A stretch of 64,000 nucleotides of DNA, taken from positions 1,550,001 to 1,614,000 of the forward strand of contig NZ_CP149574.1 in NCBI RefSeq assembly GCF_037890675.1, written 5' to 3'. This DNA is from Methylovirgula sp. 4M-Z18. Its GTDB lineage: Bacteria > Pseudomonadota > Alphaproteobacteria > Rhizobiales > Beijerinckiaceae. A program made the translations under genes and the position numbers. Positions 16,155 through 26,456 of the stretch are shown in pieces (the first letter of the stretch is position 1; every line of letters begins with the position of its first letter). Below the pieces are notes generated by a model, which was not told where the DNA came from, did not search any database, and saw nothing but the letters and a program-made list of their open reading frames with translations.

Positions 16155-17111
16155 TTAAGCTCCTGGCTTCCACGTCCAGATGATGTCGCGCACGTTGATG
16201 GGGCTTGGAATGAGGTTCAGTTTCGCGAACCTGTCGGCGACAGCTTGCTGCTGTGTCGCAACGGTTTCGGTGATTGGGCTGAAGGCGAACTCGGAGCGCT
16301 GCACCGTGGTTATCTGTGCAGCAAGATCGACGCCTGTCGCCTCCGCGAAGAGTTTTGCCGTTTCGTCCCGGTGATCGACGATCCATGACGAGGCTTTCGC
16401 AAGCTCCTCGTTCACACCTGCGACGATGTCGGGATTCTTTTGCGTGAAATCGCGATTGGCGAGGAAGAAGCTGTTTTGAACGAGTGCGCTTTTGGGCACC
16501 GGCAGCGCCCGGATCGGGCGGGCTTTTTCCGCGATAGCATAATAGGGGTCCCAGATTGCCCAAGCATCGATGGCGCCGCGCGCAAAAGCCGCCGCCGCAT
16601 CGGCCGGCGCGAGATAGACGGGCGTGATCTCGGAATAGGAAATATTGGCGCTCTCCAGCGCCGAGAGCACGAGATTATGGGCGCTCGAGGCCTTGGCGAA
16701 GCCGACTTTCTTGCCCTTCAGATCGGCGAGGGTCTGAATGGCGGAATCGCGCGGCACGAGGATCGCCTGGCCGGAGCCGCCGCTCGGCAGAACCGCCACA
16801 TAGAGCAGATTGGCGCGCGCCGCTTGCGCGAAAATCGGCGGCGCATCGCCGGTCGCGCCGTAGTCGATGCCGCCGGCGTTCAGGGCCTCGAGCAGCGGCG
16901 GTCCGTAGGAAAACTCGACCCATTTGACCGAAATGCCGCGCGAGGCGAAGTGCTTGTCCAAAAGGCCCTGCTGTTTGGCGACAAGCAGCACGCCACTCTT
17001 CTGGTAGCCGATACGCAGTTCGGTCGGGCCGGCAGCCCGGGCGAGGAGCGGGTGGCCGAGGGCGGACACGCCCGCCCCAAGCGTGAATTTGAGCCATGTG
17101 CGACGGTTCAC
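16155..17111 (-). CDS. ssuA: Aliphatic sulfonate-binding periplasmic protein
   Basis: This 318-residue solute-binding protein captures sulfonates for SsuBC. The N terminus carries a signal sequence with a twin-arginine-like start (NRRTWLKF) and an AxA-type cleavage region (LLARAAG, residues ~22-28). The mature part starts ELRIGYQKSGVLLVAKQQG, the standard SsuA opening, and ends IRDIIWTWKPGA-like. The GTG start at 17111 has ribosome site aaaggag 8 nt upstream. It is the first gene of the operon, with a consensus-like promoter just upstream and 141 bp before ssuD. Confidence 0.93.
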   Translation of the reverse strand: MNRRTWLKFTLGAGVSALGHPLLARAAGPTELRIGYQKSGVLLVAKQQGLLDKHFASRGISVKWVEFSYGPPLLEALNAGGIDYGATGDAPPIFAQAARANLLYVAVLPSGGSGQAILVPRDSAIQTLADLKGKKVGFAKASSAHNLVLSALESANISYSEITPVYLAPADAAAAFARGAIDAWAIWDPYYAIAEKARPIRALPVPKSALVQNSFFLANRDFTQKNPDIVAGVNEELAKASSWIVDHRDETAKLFAEATGVDLAAQITTVQRSEFAFSPITETVATQQQAVADRFAKLNLIPSPINVRDIIWTWKPGA

Positions 17112-17442
17112 CGGGGCGCTCCTTTGTTTGTAGGAAATCGATTTAGTATATAGATTTTATAGAAATATAATTTGCTGTCAACCGCGGTCGCGGAACAATC
17201 TTATCGGGACGCTATCTCGGGAAGGTTGGCTGCATCGGCAGGGAAAGCCGCATCGCGAGCTTCTAGCTCGCAAGGGCCGGCACTGCCGCTCGCAAGCTAC
17301 AAGCTCGCAGCTCCAATACGCTTGGCAGCATTGCGAGGCTGCGCCAACGCAATGCTGCCGGGAGTTCTTATCTCATCGCGGGACTCGCAAAACGGCACGC
17401 CGATTTTACAGGTCACGCGTAGCTCTTAGTGGCCTCTAGCCG
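17112..17442. other. Intergenic region between katG and ssuA
   Basis: These 330 bp hold the ssu promoter at the left and, at 17255-17271, the hairpin gcgagct-tct-agctcgc. A related inverted unit follows near 17290-17312 (ctcgcaagctacaagctcgc). The two units are probably terminators or repeat elements downstream of katG. Confidence 0.5.
17154..17181 (-). promoter_or_regulatory. Sigma-70-type promoter of the ssu operon
   Basis: On the minus strand TTGACA (17181-17176) is followed after 16 bp by TAAAAT (17159-17154). This near-consensus promoter lies in a conspicuously AT-rich block about 43 bp before the ssuA GTG. Confidence 0.6.
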
Positions 17443-19800
<2,358 letters not shown>

Positions 19801-19880
19801 TCACAGCGGCGCTCATGCACGGCATGGTGGAGAGGACCCCTTTTCGCCGCGTGCCTCGTGCTTTATGTTCACCGTGCTTT

Positions 19881-20528
19881 ATGAAAGCGACGTGCCGCAT
19901 CCAACGTTTGAGATATGCCTTGCCGATCATCAAATCACCGACTCCCACCTTGCTGATGATTTTGATCTGCGTTGCTGTCGCGATTATGACACGATTGGGC
20001 ACGGTGGATGATGCCACCCTCAAGCTCATGATTTCGGAATACCGCTATGTGCCGGGCTACCGATTCACCGAAATCTTGGATGGCCAGGTATGGCGCTTGA
20101 TCACGCCGATTTTCCTGCATTTCAGCCTGATGCATATCGTCTTCAACATGATCTGGTTCTACGATCTTGGCGGCCAGATCGAGAAGCGCATCGGCTATGT
20201 GATGTATCTTGTGCTGGTGCTGGTCATCGCGATCGCCTCCAATCTCTTACAATATGTGCTGGAGGGACCGAGCTTCGGCGGTATGTCCGGCGTCGTCTAT
20301 GGTCTGTTCGGCTATATGTTCATGCGCATCCGCGCGGAGGGGCCGGGCGTCTACTTCCTGCTACGGAACAACGTCTTCATCATGTTCGGCTGGTTCGTTC
20401 TATGCTGGACGGGCCTACTTGGCCCCGTCGCCAATTGGGCGCACACGGGCGGCCTCGCACTCGGCATGCTGCTGGGGTGGATCGGCTATGGCGCGCCGCG
20501 TGTCAGGCAAGTAAGGCGCTGGCCATGA
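19881..20528 (+). CDS. Rhomboid-family intramembrane serine protease
   Basis: This ~215-residue polytopic membrane protein has the rhomboid catalytic dyad: serine in GGMSGVVYG and histidine in WAHTGGLALGMLLG, plus the upstream H-x3-N pair in LMHIVFNMIWFYDLG. About six hydrophobic segments are visible. Rhomboids cleave membrane-protein substrates within the bilayer; no substrate is suggested by context. The start is uncertain: the frame is open from 19779, but the first ~34 residues are atypical and ATG 19881 lies closer to the first helix; neither has a convincing ribosome site. Confidence 0.82.
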   Translation: MKATCRIQRLRYALPIIKSPTPTLLMILICVAVAIMTRLGTVDDATLKLMISEYRYVPGYRFTEILDGQVWRLITPIFLHFSLMHIVFNMIWFYDLGGQIEKRIGYVMYLVLVLVIAIASNLLQYVLEGPSFGGMSGVVYGLFGYMFMRIRAEGPGVYFLLRNNVFIMFGWFVLCWTGLLGPVANWAHTGGLALGMLLGWIGYGAPRVRQVRRWP

Positions 20529-20691
20529 GTGCGATAGCAGCTCCAAGCGCCACAGCAACGCCAAGCGCCAGGGCGGCGTGCGCGATCACCGACGCCTGCT
20601 GCGGATAAGATTCATAACGGCTAGCCTCGATCTTGTGCGAAAGCCGCGGCCTGTGCGGCGCGCTTTGATTGGTGCTGCGAAGCATGAGCAT
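20503..20691 (-). CDS. Small single-pass membrane protein
   Basis: The 62-residue ORF has a basic N-terminal half and one C-terminal hydrophobic helix (VIAHAALALGVAVALGAAIALMASALLA). The ATG 20691 is preceded by a gggag ribosome site 9 nt upstream. It overlaps the rhomboid 3' end by 26 bp on the opposite strand. It is plausible as a small membrane protein but unsupported by any family I recognise. Confidence 0.42.
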   Translation of the reverse strand: MLMLRSTNQSAPHRPRLSHKIEASRYESYPQQASVIAHAALALGVAVALGAAIALMASALLA

Positions 20692-20831
20692 CGTTTAAGA
20701 CTCCCGACGACTTCGATAGATCGTTTCGGGATTAGCTCTTCTTGCCGTAAAAGTTCGAGACGGATTGTGGGGCAGGGACGTAAGGGAGGTGTAAGGGCCT
20801 ATGCCTTCTTCCCGGTTGCCGACTACGTTCC

Positions 20832-20867
20832 CGTCATTGCGAGGAGCGCAAGCGACGAAGCAATCCA
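20832..20867 (+). repeat. 'cgtcattgcgag...gaagcaatcca' interspersed repeat, copy 1
   Basis: The unit begins cgtcattgcgag and ends gcgacgaagcaatcca, a widespread bacterial intergenic repeat with internal palindromy. Copy 2 lies inverted 90 bp downstream. Confidence 0.7.
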
Positions 20868-20956
20868 CCCACTCCCACAAAATTTTCGCCGCAGTTGCGG
20901 CCGCTGCGACGAGAGGGAACTGCGCGAACCGTTTGTTACGCCTATCGGCTGGGAGA

Positions 20957-20985
20957 TGGATTGCTTCGCTTCGCGCGCAATGACG
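20957..20985 (-). repeat. 'cgtcattgcgag' interspersed repeat, copy 2 (inverted)
   Basis: tggattgcttcgcttcgcg followed by cgcaatgacg is the reverse of copy 1 with a shortened centre. The pair could fold into a long imperfect stem enclosing ~90 bp. Confidence 0.65.
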
Positions 20986-21040
20986 GAGAGGTGCTTGCGC
21001 CATCGTCCGCGCGTGGCGAACGGATCAACCTCTATCCTTG

Positions 21041-21184
21041 AGCAGCCTTGCCTTCTCGCGGCCCCAGTCGCGCTGCTTTTCCGTCTCGCGCTTGTCGTGC
21101 AGCTTCTTGCCGCGCGCCAGCGCAATCTCGATTTTCGCGCGGTCCTTTTCGTTGAAATAGAGTTTCAGCGGCACGATCGTGATG
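21041..21184 (-). pseudogene. Partial smpB (3' fragment, displaced copy)
   Basis: Read on the minus strand it encodes the SmpB C-terminal part ([20 protein letters not shown] through [10 protein letters not shown] and a stop). Only the 3' third of the gene is present and no start is available. About 94% of bases match the intact gene by eye. It is probably the original smpB end, displaced by insertion. Confidence 0.75.
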
Positions 21185-21305
21185 TCTCCGATATGTAAGA
21201 AAGCAGGCCTGGATGTGCTGCGTTGGCGTGGAGCGCGCTCTATGGTATCGCTTTCGTATCGGAGCCTGCAAAACCTCTTTTGTATTGCTGACGGGGCAAA
21301 AAAAG

Positions 21306-21866
21306 ATGATTGAGAATATCAATTTTGCGAAGCGATTGATTAGACTCTTCCTTTTGATAATTGTCATTCTTGCTCAGATTTTATGTTTTGTGTCCTTAAA
21401 ATATGAAATCTCTTGCCCCTTTGACCTTATTGTTAGCCGCTATGTCCCTTCTTTAAATCTCATGATTTCGGACGGGGTGCTGACACCGAAACAGGCTTGC
21501 GGTGACATTTTTGTCTTTATTTTTTACGCAGGTTTGGCCTCTTTGTTTTTTTGTTTTGCAAATCTTCAACGACCAGAGCGATTCAAAACGGTGCAGCAAC
21601 ATTTCTCTGAAGATGAAATTGCTAAAAGAAAGAAAATTGTGAGAAACATGGCCGCTTTTGCGTTACTTTTCTTTTCCTATGGCTTTGCCGGCTACGTTGC
21701 GTCTGTGGGATACAATATCGATATAAATCACAGATATAGCGACACGCTTTCCTCTCGCGAAACGTTTGCATTTTTTACCTTTGAAAGCCTCTATGCTTCA
21801 CCCTTATTTTTCGGATTTGCTATTGGCATACATAAATACACATCGAGGGTCGCGGCATCGGCGTGA
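21306..21866 (+). CDS. AT-rich hypothetical membrane protein (four TM segments)
   Basis: The 186-residue protein has hydrophobic segments near residues 10-28, 66-86, 115-136 and 160-178, with a charged loop between the second and third ([22 protein letters not shown]). Base composition is unlike all neighbours: the block 21361-21420 has 20 G+C of 60. No family is recognised. ATG 21306 ([10 protein letters not shown]) is preferred; the frame is open from 21213. Composition and its position between smpB repeats indicate horizontal acquisition. Confidence 0.6.
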   Translation: MIENINFAKRLIRLFLLIIVILAQILCFVSLKYEISCPFDLIVSRYVPSLNLMISDGVLTPKQACGDIFVFIFYAGLASLFFCFANLQRPERFKTVQQHFSEDEIAKRKKIVRNMAAFALLFFSYGFAGYVASVGYNIDINHRYSDTLSSRETFAFFTFESLYASPLFFGFAIGIHKYTSRVAASA

Positions 21867-21889
21867 ATTGGTGAAGACGATCGCGCGGC

Positions 21890-22030
21890 ATGGCCCATGT
21901 CGCGCGCGAGGCCGGTGTCAGCCGGCAATCGCTCTACAAGGCCTTGAGCGAAACGGGAGCCCCACAGCTTTCGACGCAGCTCGGCGTCATGAAGGCGCTT
22001 GACCTGAAGTTGACAGCAAAGGCAGCGTGA
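21890..22030 (+). pseudogene. Truncated HigA/addiction-module antidote protein (C-terminal fragment)
   Basis: The 46-codon frame reads MAHVAREAGVSRQSLYKALS then GAPQLSTQLGVMKALDLKLT, the HTH core and C terminus of the 'putative addiction module antidote' family (usually ~95-100 residues). A TGA at 21872 closes the frame upstream, so the N-terminal half and any toxin gene are missing. It lies directly against the smpB 3' end. Confidence 0.65.
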
Positions 22031-22041
22031 GGGCGCCCCAC

Positions 22042-22506
22042 TCACCCGCCTTTCAGCAGCCTTGCCTTCTCGCGGCCCCAGTCACGCCGCTTTTCCGTCT
22101 CGCGCTTGTCGTGCAGCTTCTTGCCACGCGCCAGTGCAATCTCGATTTTAGCGCGGCCCTTGTCGTTGAAATAGAGTTTGAGCGGCACGATCGTCATGCC
22201 TTCGCGCTCGATGCCCTGCTTCAATTTCGCAATCTGCCGCGCGTGCAGCAGCAATTTGCGCGGACGTTTTGGCGCGTGGTTGAAACGGTTGGCTTGCAGA
22301 TATTCGGGAATGTTGGAATTGATCAGCCACAATTCGCCATTTTCGACCGAGGCATAGCTTTCGGCGATCGTCGATTTGCCGTTGCGCAAGGATTTGACTT
22401 CGGTGCCGGTGAGCATGATGCCCGCCTCGAACACCTCGCCGATCTCATAGTTGAAGCGCGCCTTGCGATTGTCGGCGGCGATTTTGCGATTGTCGGCAGA
22501 ACTCAT
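22042..22506 (-). CDS. smpB: SsrA (tmRNA)-binding protein
   Basis: The 154-residue protein binds tmRNA and delivers it to stalled ribosomes for trans-translation. Family features are N-terminal [29 protein letters not shown], central [14 protein letters not shown] and the basic C-terminal tail that mimics mRNA ([11 protein letters not shown]). Length is normal. Its ATG overlaps the paiB stop (ATGA), so it is the last gene of the dapA-paiB-smpB unit. Its 3' 144 bp are duplicated 1 kb further downstream. Confidence 0.96.
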   Translation of the reverse strand: MSSADNRKIAADNRKARFNYEIGEVFEAGIMLTGTEVKSLRNGKSTIAESYASVENGELWLINSNIPEYLQANRFNHAPKRPRKLLLHARQIAKLKQGIEREGMTIVPLKLYFNDKGRAKIEIALARGKKLHDKRETEKRRDWGREKARLLKGG

Positions 22507-23153
22507 GACTGGCTTTTTTGCGCGTAGGTGCGCACCATTTCGGCCATGGCGTGGCCGTTGTCGGTATCCACTTCGTGCAGCAATCCCTCGACGACGCCGC
22601 GCTGGTCGGCTTCATTGCGATTCTGCGACGCCTTGAATTTGCCGTGCACGCTCTCGATGACGATTTCGAGGCCGACGATGGCGCGGATCTGCGCATCGAC
22701 GAAATCTGCCGGCGCGTCGGTCACTGCCCAGGGCGCCGCGCGCGGTGCTTCCATCTGTTTCGTCAAGGCGGTGATCTGCGCCCGAATATAATCGGGCTCG
22801 TCAATGGCACGCGAGGCGCCGCTCACCTGCACGGTCGCGTAATTCCAGGTCGGCACGACTTTGCCGGTCTCGCGTTTCGTTTCGTACCAGGACGGCGTGA
22901 TATAGGTCTGTGCGCCCTGAAAGACGACGAGCGTCGGCACGCCGGGGCCGAGTTCACGCCATTGCGGGTTCGGCCGCGCCACATGGGCGCGCAGCACGTC
23001 CTGCCCGGCGTCATTTTTGGCGAGGATGAAGGGGACGAAATTGGCCATCAGCCCGCCCGCGCCCGCCGTGATGAGCAGCCCGAGCGGATGCGCGCGAATG
23101 ACGTCGAAACAGGTCTCGCGGTCCTCGATCTTGAAAAGCCGTGGTTCGTACAT
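22503..23153 (-). CDS. FMN-binding negative transcriptional regulator, PaiB family
   Basis: This 216-residue PaiB-type split-barrel protein begins [29 protein letters not shown] and contains PNPQWRELG, the ITPSWYETK motif and [13 protein letters not shown], all family hallmarks. Bacillus PaiB was described as a repressor of sporulation and protease genes; in Proteobacteria the role is unclear and FMN/haem-utilisation-like activities are possible. It starts 3 bp after the dapA stop and overlaps smpB by 4 bp, so it is inserted within an operon that is usually just dapA-smpB. Confidence 0.88.
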   Translation of the reverse strand: MYEPRLFKIEDRETCFDVIRAHPLGLLITAGAGGLMANFVPFILAKNDAGQDVLRAHVARPNPQWRELGPGVPTLVVFQGAQTYITPSWYETKRETGKVVPTWNYATVQVSGASRAIDEPDYIRAQITALTKQMEAPRAAPWAVTDAPADFVDAQIRAIVGLEIVIESVHGKFKASQNRNEADQRGVVEGLLHEVDTDNGHAMAEMVRTYAQKSQS

Positions 23154-23155
23154 GT

Positions 23156-24058
23156 CTATCCGTTCAAAAGGCCGGCGTGCACCATTGCAGCCTTAATTAG
23201 GGCGCGGGTGGGTGGTGTGACAGGCAGCATCGGCAGCCGGATTTCCTCCGACATGCGGCCAAGCAAGTTGAGCCCGCATTTCGCACCGGCAAGTCCCGGT
23301 TCCTTGAAGGTCGCTTCATGCAGCGGCACCAAGCGATCCTGGATTTTCAGTGCATGGGCATAGTCGCCGCCGAGCGACGCCTTCTGCAATTCGGCGCAGA
23401 GGGCCGGTGCCACATTGGCGACGACTGAGATGCAGCCGTGCCCGCCCGCCGCATTGTAGGCGAGGGCGGTCATGTCCTCGCCCGAAAGTTGCACGAAATC
23501 CGGCCCCAGAACGTGACGCTGCTGCGATACGCGGGCGAGATTGGCCGTCGCATCCTTCACGCCGGCGATGTTCTTGAGTTCGTAGAGCCGCGCCATGGTT
23601 TCCACCGACATGTCGATGACCGAACGCGGCGGGATGTTGTAGATGATGATCGGAACGCCGATCGCATCGTTGATCGCCTTGAAATGCTGATAGAGGCCTT
23701 CCTGGGTCGGCTTGTTGTAATAGGGGGTGACCACCAGCACGCCTTGCGCCCCCGCCTTTTCGGCGTGGCGGGCGAGGCTGATCGCCTCCGCGGTATTGTT
23801 CGAGCCGGCGCCCGCCAAGACCGGCACGCGCCCCTGGGCCGCCTCGATGCAGACTTCGACAGCGCGCATATGTTCCGCATGGCTCAGGGTCGGGCTTTCG
23901 CCGGTCGTGCCAACGGGAACGAGGCCGGTGCTGCCCGAAGAGATCTGCCAGTCGATATGCGCGCTAAACGCCGCCTCATCCAGTTTCCCGTCCTTGAAAG
24001 GCGTGACGAGAGCGGGCAGCGAGCCTGAGAAGGCGCGGGCGTATTCCTTGGACGACAT
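23156..24058 (-). CDS. dapA: 4-hydroxy-tetrahydrodipicolinate synthase
   Basis: The 300-residue TIM-barrel enzyme condenses pyruvate with aspartate semialdehyde in lysine/diaminopimelate synthesis. Markers are the pyruvate-carboxylate site [27 protein letters not shown], the tyrosine in YNIPPR and the Schiff-base lysine in GVKDAT. ATG 24058 ([12 protein letters not shown]) has ribosome site aaagga; the frame is open 12 codons further. It is first in a unit with paiB and smpB. Confidence 0.95.
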   Translation of the reverse strand: MSSKEYARAFSGSLPALVTPFKDGKLDEAAFSAHIDWQISSGSTGLVPVGTTGESPTLSHAEHMRAVEVCIEAAQGRVPVLAGAGSNNTAEAISLARHAEKAGAQGVLVVTPYYNKPTQEGLYQHFKAINDAIGVPIIIYNIPPRSVIDMSVETMARLYELKNIAGVKDATANLARVSQQRHVLGPDFVQLSGEDMTALAYNAAGGHGCISVVANVAPALCAELQKASLGGDYAHALKIQDRLVPLHEATFKEPGLAGAKCGLNLLGRMSEEIRLPMLPVTPPTRALIKAAMVHAGLLNG

Positions 24059-24493
24059 TGCAGACGGTTCCTTTGACCAAACAAGGGCACACACATAGCG
24101 GGTTGGACGGGCCGGGGAAAGGGGGGAGGGTGCAGGGGGAGGGGCGTACGACCCTCATATCCGACGATTGAACAAGGTGTGATTCGGTCAAAATTTGCGC
24201 GAATTGTCCTATGATGCCCGCCAAAATGGGCGTCACCGGCTGGGCCGAGGGTCGTGCGGCCGATTTATGATCTTGCGAGGGCGAATACAGCTTTGTTCTA
24301 GAAATGTGCGGTTCTGGCCGTTGGCGCGCCATGTTTGTCTACCGTCGCCGCACATACGCAAGACGCTGATAAAGAAGCAAAATTGTCGGTGTCCGGCGCC
24401 AAGATGGCCCTGAACGCCAGGTTGGCCGCCCCCGGCGCATTGCGGCGCCCGCAGTATGCTAACGCCAACGGCAAATGAGGCTGCTGCCCGCAC
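24059..24493. other. Gene-free region upstream of dapA
   Basis: These 435 bp include G-rich tracts (near 24110-24145). No lysine riboswitch, RNA gene or credible ORF is seen. It presumably holds the dapA promoter and the terminator of the glycosyltransferase. Confidence 0.4.
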
Positions 24494-26152
24494 TCATTCC
24501 CGCTGTATCATTTCCTCGGCCATTGCGGGTAGGAAGGGCAGCCATTTTTGCTTAAAAATGTCGATGTTCGAGATCCATTTCTGTTTCAGCGACGGATCGA
24601 CGTCCATCAGCTTTTTCGTCGTCCGGCTTTCTTCGTGCACGAGACGGGCAGGAACCTGGTAGAGGCGGAACCCCCGCAGGCGCGCCTCATAACTATAATC
24701 GACGTCCATCACATAGGCCCAATTGTAGCGCCGATCGAAATCGCCGCAGGCGCGAATCGTGTCGCGGCGAATGAGGACGCCGCCGAACGTTACCCAGTCG
24801 ACCGCTCGCACGCGGGCCATCATCGCCTGGTCGATCATCGCCGTCCCATCGTCGTTGAAACGCTTGGCCGGATCGACCTCGCGTTGAACGTAACCGCGGT
24901 AAACCGAGATGTTGCCGTTCGGCAAGATGCCGCCCGCGCATTGCAGCCGCCAATCGGGCTCGTTCTCTTCCCTCGGATAGAAGAGATTGCAGGCGACCAT
25001 GCCGGCGTCGGGCAAATTCCTCGTGTGCTCGACGAGCGTGTCGTACCAGTCCGTCACCTTGTCGCCAGGGAACGGCGCCATATCCGAATGCATGATGATG
25101 ATGTCGCGATCGGGGAAACTGTTCCAGCAGTGTTCGAAGGCGAATTCGGGGCCGATGCGGTTGACGTCTTGCCACAAGAAAAAGTCGATATGCCGCGCCG
25201 CGCCCTCAAGCTGGAACGTGTCTTTTATTTCCTGCTCTTCATGGTCGTACAGATAGGGACAAATGACGAGGGGTGGTTTTTGCGCGGGTGCGATCGAGGG
25301 GCTGCGCCCGCCGCGCGGCCCCTGCCAAAAAGCCCTAATGGAAAAACGCGGCGCAAACAAATAGCTTAAATTGCCCCGATTTTCTTGCACCCACTGCGGC
25401 AAATCCCCGACCGGCAAAATGTCCCATACGAAACCCTCGCGATCGAACAGATCGCGGCGTTGCTTCACGATCGCTTTGACATCGATTTTGTTCAGGATTT
25501 CCGGTGTATTCAGTTCCTGGTGCGAAAAGGCTTTGATCTTTCTCACGATGGCTTCGTCGTCCATCAGATAGGAAAAATGCCATCCCGCGGCTTGGATGAT
25601 TTCAGCCTGGACTTTTCGCGTTCGCACCTCGTAGCGCAGATCGTTCGGCAGGCGCGTCTCGAGGGTGGCGCGTGTTGCGGCGATGGCCCACGTGATTGCG
25701 CTTTCGGGGCCTTTCACGTTGCAATAGTCGACGAAAAAATAACAAAATGCCAATTCGAAACCGAAGATCGCGTTTTCGTTGTCGGCTTTGATTCGCTCGA
25801 TCACGCTTCGCCGCGGAATTTCGTCGACGTCCGACATGACGATCAAATCATGCGCATCGGCGTCCGGTACCCCGCGCAGGACCGCGTTTCTCTGCCATGC
25901 CTCGCGGGTCCAGGCATCCTCGGTTTGCGGAAAGTCGTGAACCCAGACATGTCGGATTTTCGCGGCGAACGGAGCGCAACGCGGATCTCTGGGATTGAAA
26001 CGGCTCTGCTGCGGGAGCCCGCTGAATGTTTGATCGGCCGTCACCAGCACAAAGGTGTCGACCGCATCGTTCAGCTCATTCAGTCTGATTTCAAGAACGT
26101 CATATTCGCCATTGAATAAAAAACAGTCGAACACCCGGCGTTTGGATTGCAT
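24494..26152 (-). CDS. GT17-GT2 fusion glycosyltransferase
   Basis: The 552-residue protein has two glycosyltransferase modules. Residues ~1-290 match GT17 (the bisecting GlcNAc-transferase family): VFDCFLFNGEYDVLEIRLNEL, then VLVTADQTFSG and the DxD-type MSDVDEIP at ~107-113. Residues ~325-552 resemble a GT2-like module with PYLYDHEEQEIKD, IIIMHSDM and WVTFGGVLIRRDTI, then YVMDVDYSYEARLRG. There is no signal peptide or membrane helix, so cytoplasmic action on a glycan precursor is likely. ATG 26152 has ribosome site aagggg; the frame runs to 26341 without family similarity. The gene stands alone, so the acceptor is unknown. Confidence 0.82.
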   Translation of the reverse strand: MQSKRRVFDCFLFNGEYDVLEIRLNELNDAVDTFVLVTADQTFSGLPQQSRFNPRDPRCAPFAAKIRHVWVHDFPQTEDAWTREAWQRNAVLRGVPDADAHDLIVMSDVDEIPRRSVIERIKADNENAIFGFELAFCYFFVDYCNVKGPESAITWAIAATRATLETRLPNDLRYEVRTRKVQAEIIQAAGWHFSYLMDDEAIVRKIKAFSHQELNTPEILNKIDVKAIVKQRRDLFDREGFVWDILPVGDLPQWVQENRGNLSYLFAPRFSIRAFWQGPRGGRSPSIAPAQKPPLVICPYLYDHEEQEIKDTFQLEGAARHIDFFLWQDVNRIGPEFAFEHCWNSFPDRDIIIMHSDMAPFPGDKVTDWYDTLVEHTRNLPDAGMVACNLFYPREENEPDWRLQCAGGILPNGNISVYRGYVQREVDPAKRFNDDGTAMIDQAMMARVRAVDWVTFGGVLIRRDTIRACGDFDRRYNWAYVMDVDYSYEARLRGFRLYQVPARLVHEESRTTKKLMDVDPSLKQKWISNIDIFKQKWLPFLPAMAEEMIQRE

Positions 26153-26456
26153 CCCCTTATCCCCTGCTCGTGCGCCGCACCCTACATGAACCCCGCCATG
26201 TTGGCCACCGACCCCAATCTGCCCGCAGCCGGGGTCGGGCATTCGCGGGTATGGCGTTCGTTCGTCCCATGCCGGCATGCCGCTACACGCTCGTGGTGAC
26301 GGCTTTCTTGCAACGGACGCGGGCATGCGCGTCGCCTTCAAGAAACCTCAATTTTTCGCTTCTGTGCATGTCCCCGTTCGCGTTCGAGGCATGTCGATTG
26401 CATAGCTAACGAAACATTAAGGGGATCGGGGGATAGTTTTTAAGAGAGGAGCGCTT
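26153..26456. other. Divergent promoter region, GT17 gene / lytic transglycosylase
   Basis: The 304 bp between divergent genes include the leader frame of the glycosyltransferase. Nothing else could be supported. Confidence 0.4.

Larger units (their letters stand above)
20692..21040. other. Gene-free region with interspersed repeats
   Basis: Several short frames cross it but none is credible. It contains two inverted copies of the 'cgtcattgcgag' repeat and ends at the partial smpB duplicate. Confidence 0.5.
21041..22198. mobile_element. Small foreign patch bounded by a duplicated smpB 3' end
   Basis: A 144-bp segment matching the last ~48 codons of smpB occurs twice in the same orientation, at 21041-21184 and within intact smpB at 22055-22198. 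I count nine mismatches. Between them are an AT-rich membrane-protein gene and a truncated HigA-like antitoxin gene. This is the footprint expected when an element integrates at a gene 3' end and brings its own replacement end. No integrase gene remains, so the patch is probably a decayed remnant. Confidence 0.55.

Noticed and set aside
20692-21040. tmRNA or other structured RNA next to smpB
   Set aside because: Palindromic structure here is explained by the inverted interspersed repeats; no tRNA-like ends or tag-peptide frame were found.
21041-21184. Second functional smpB
   Set aside because: Only the C-terminal third is present with no start or upstream coding part; it is a fragment.
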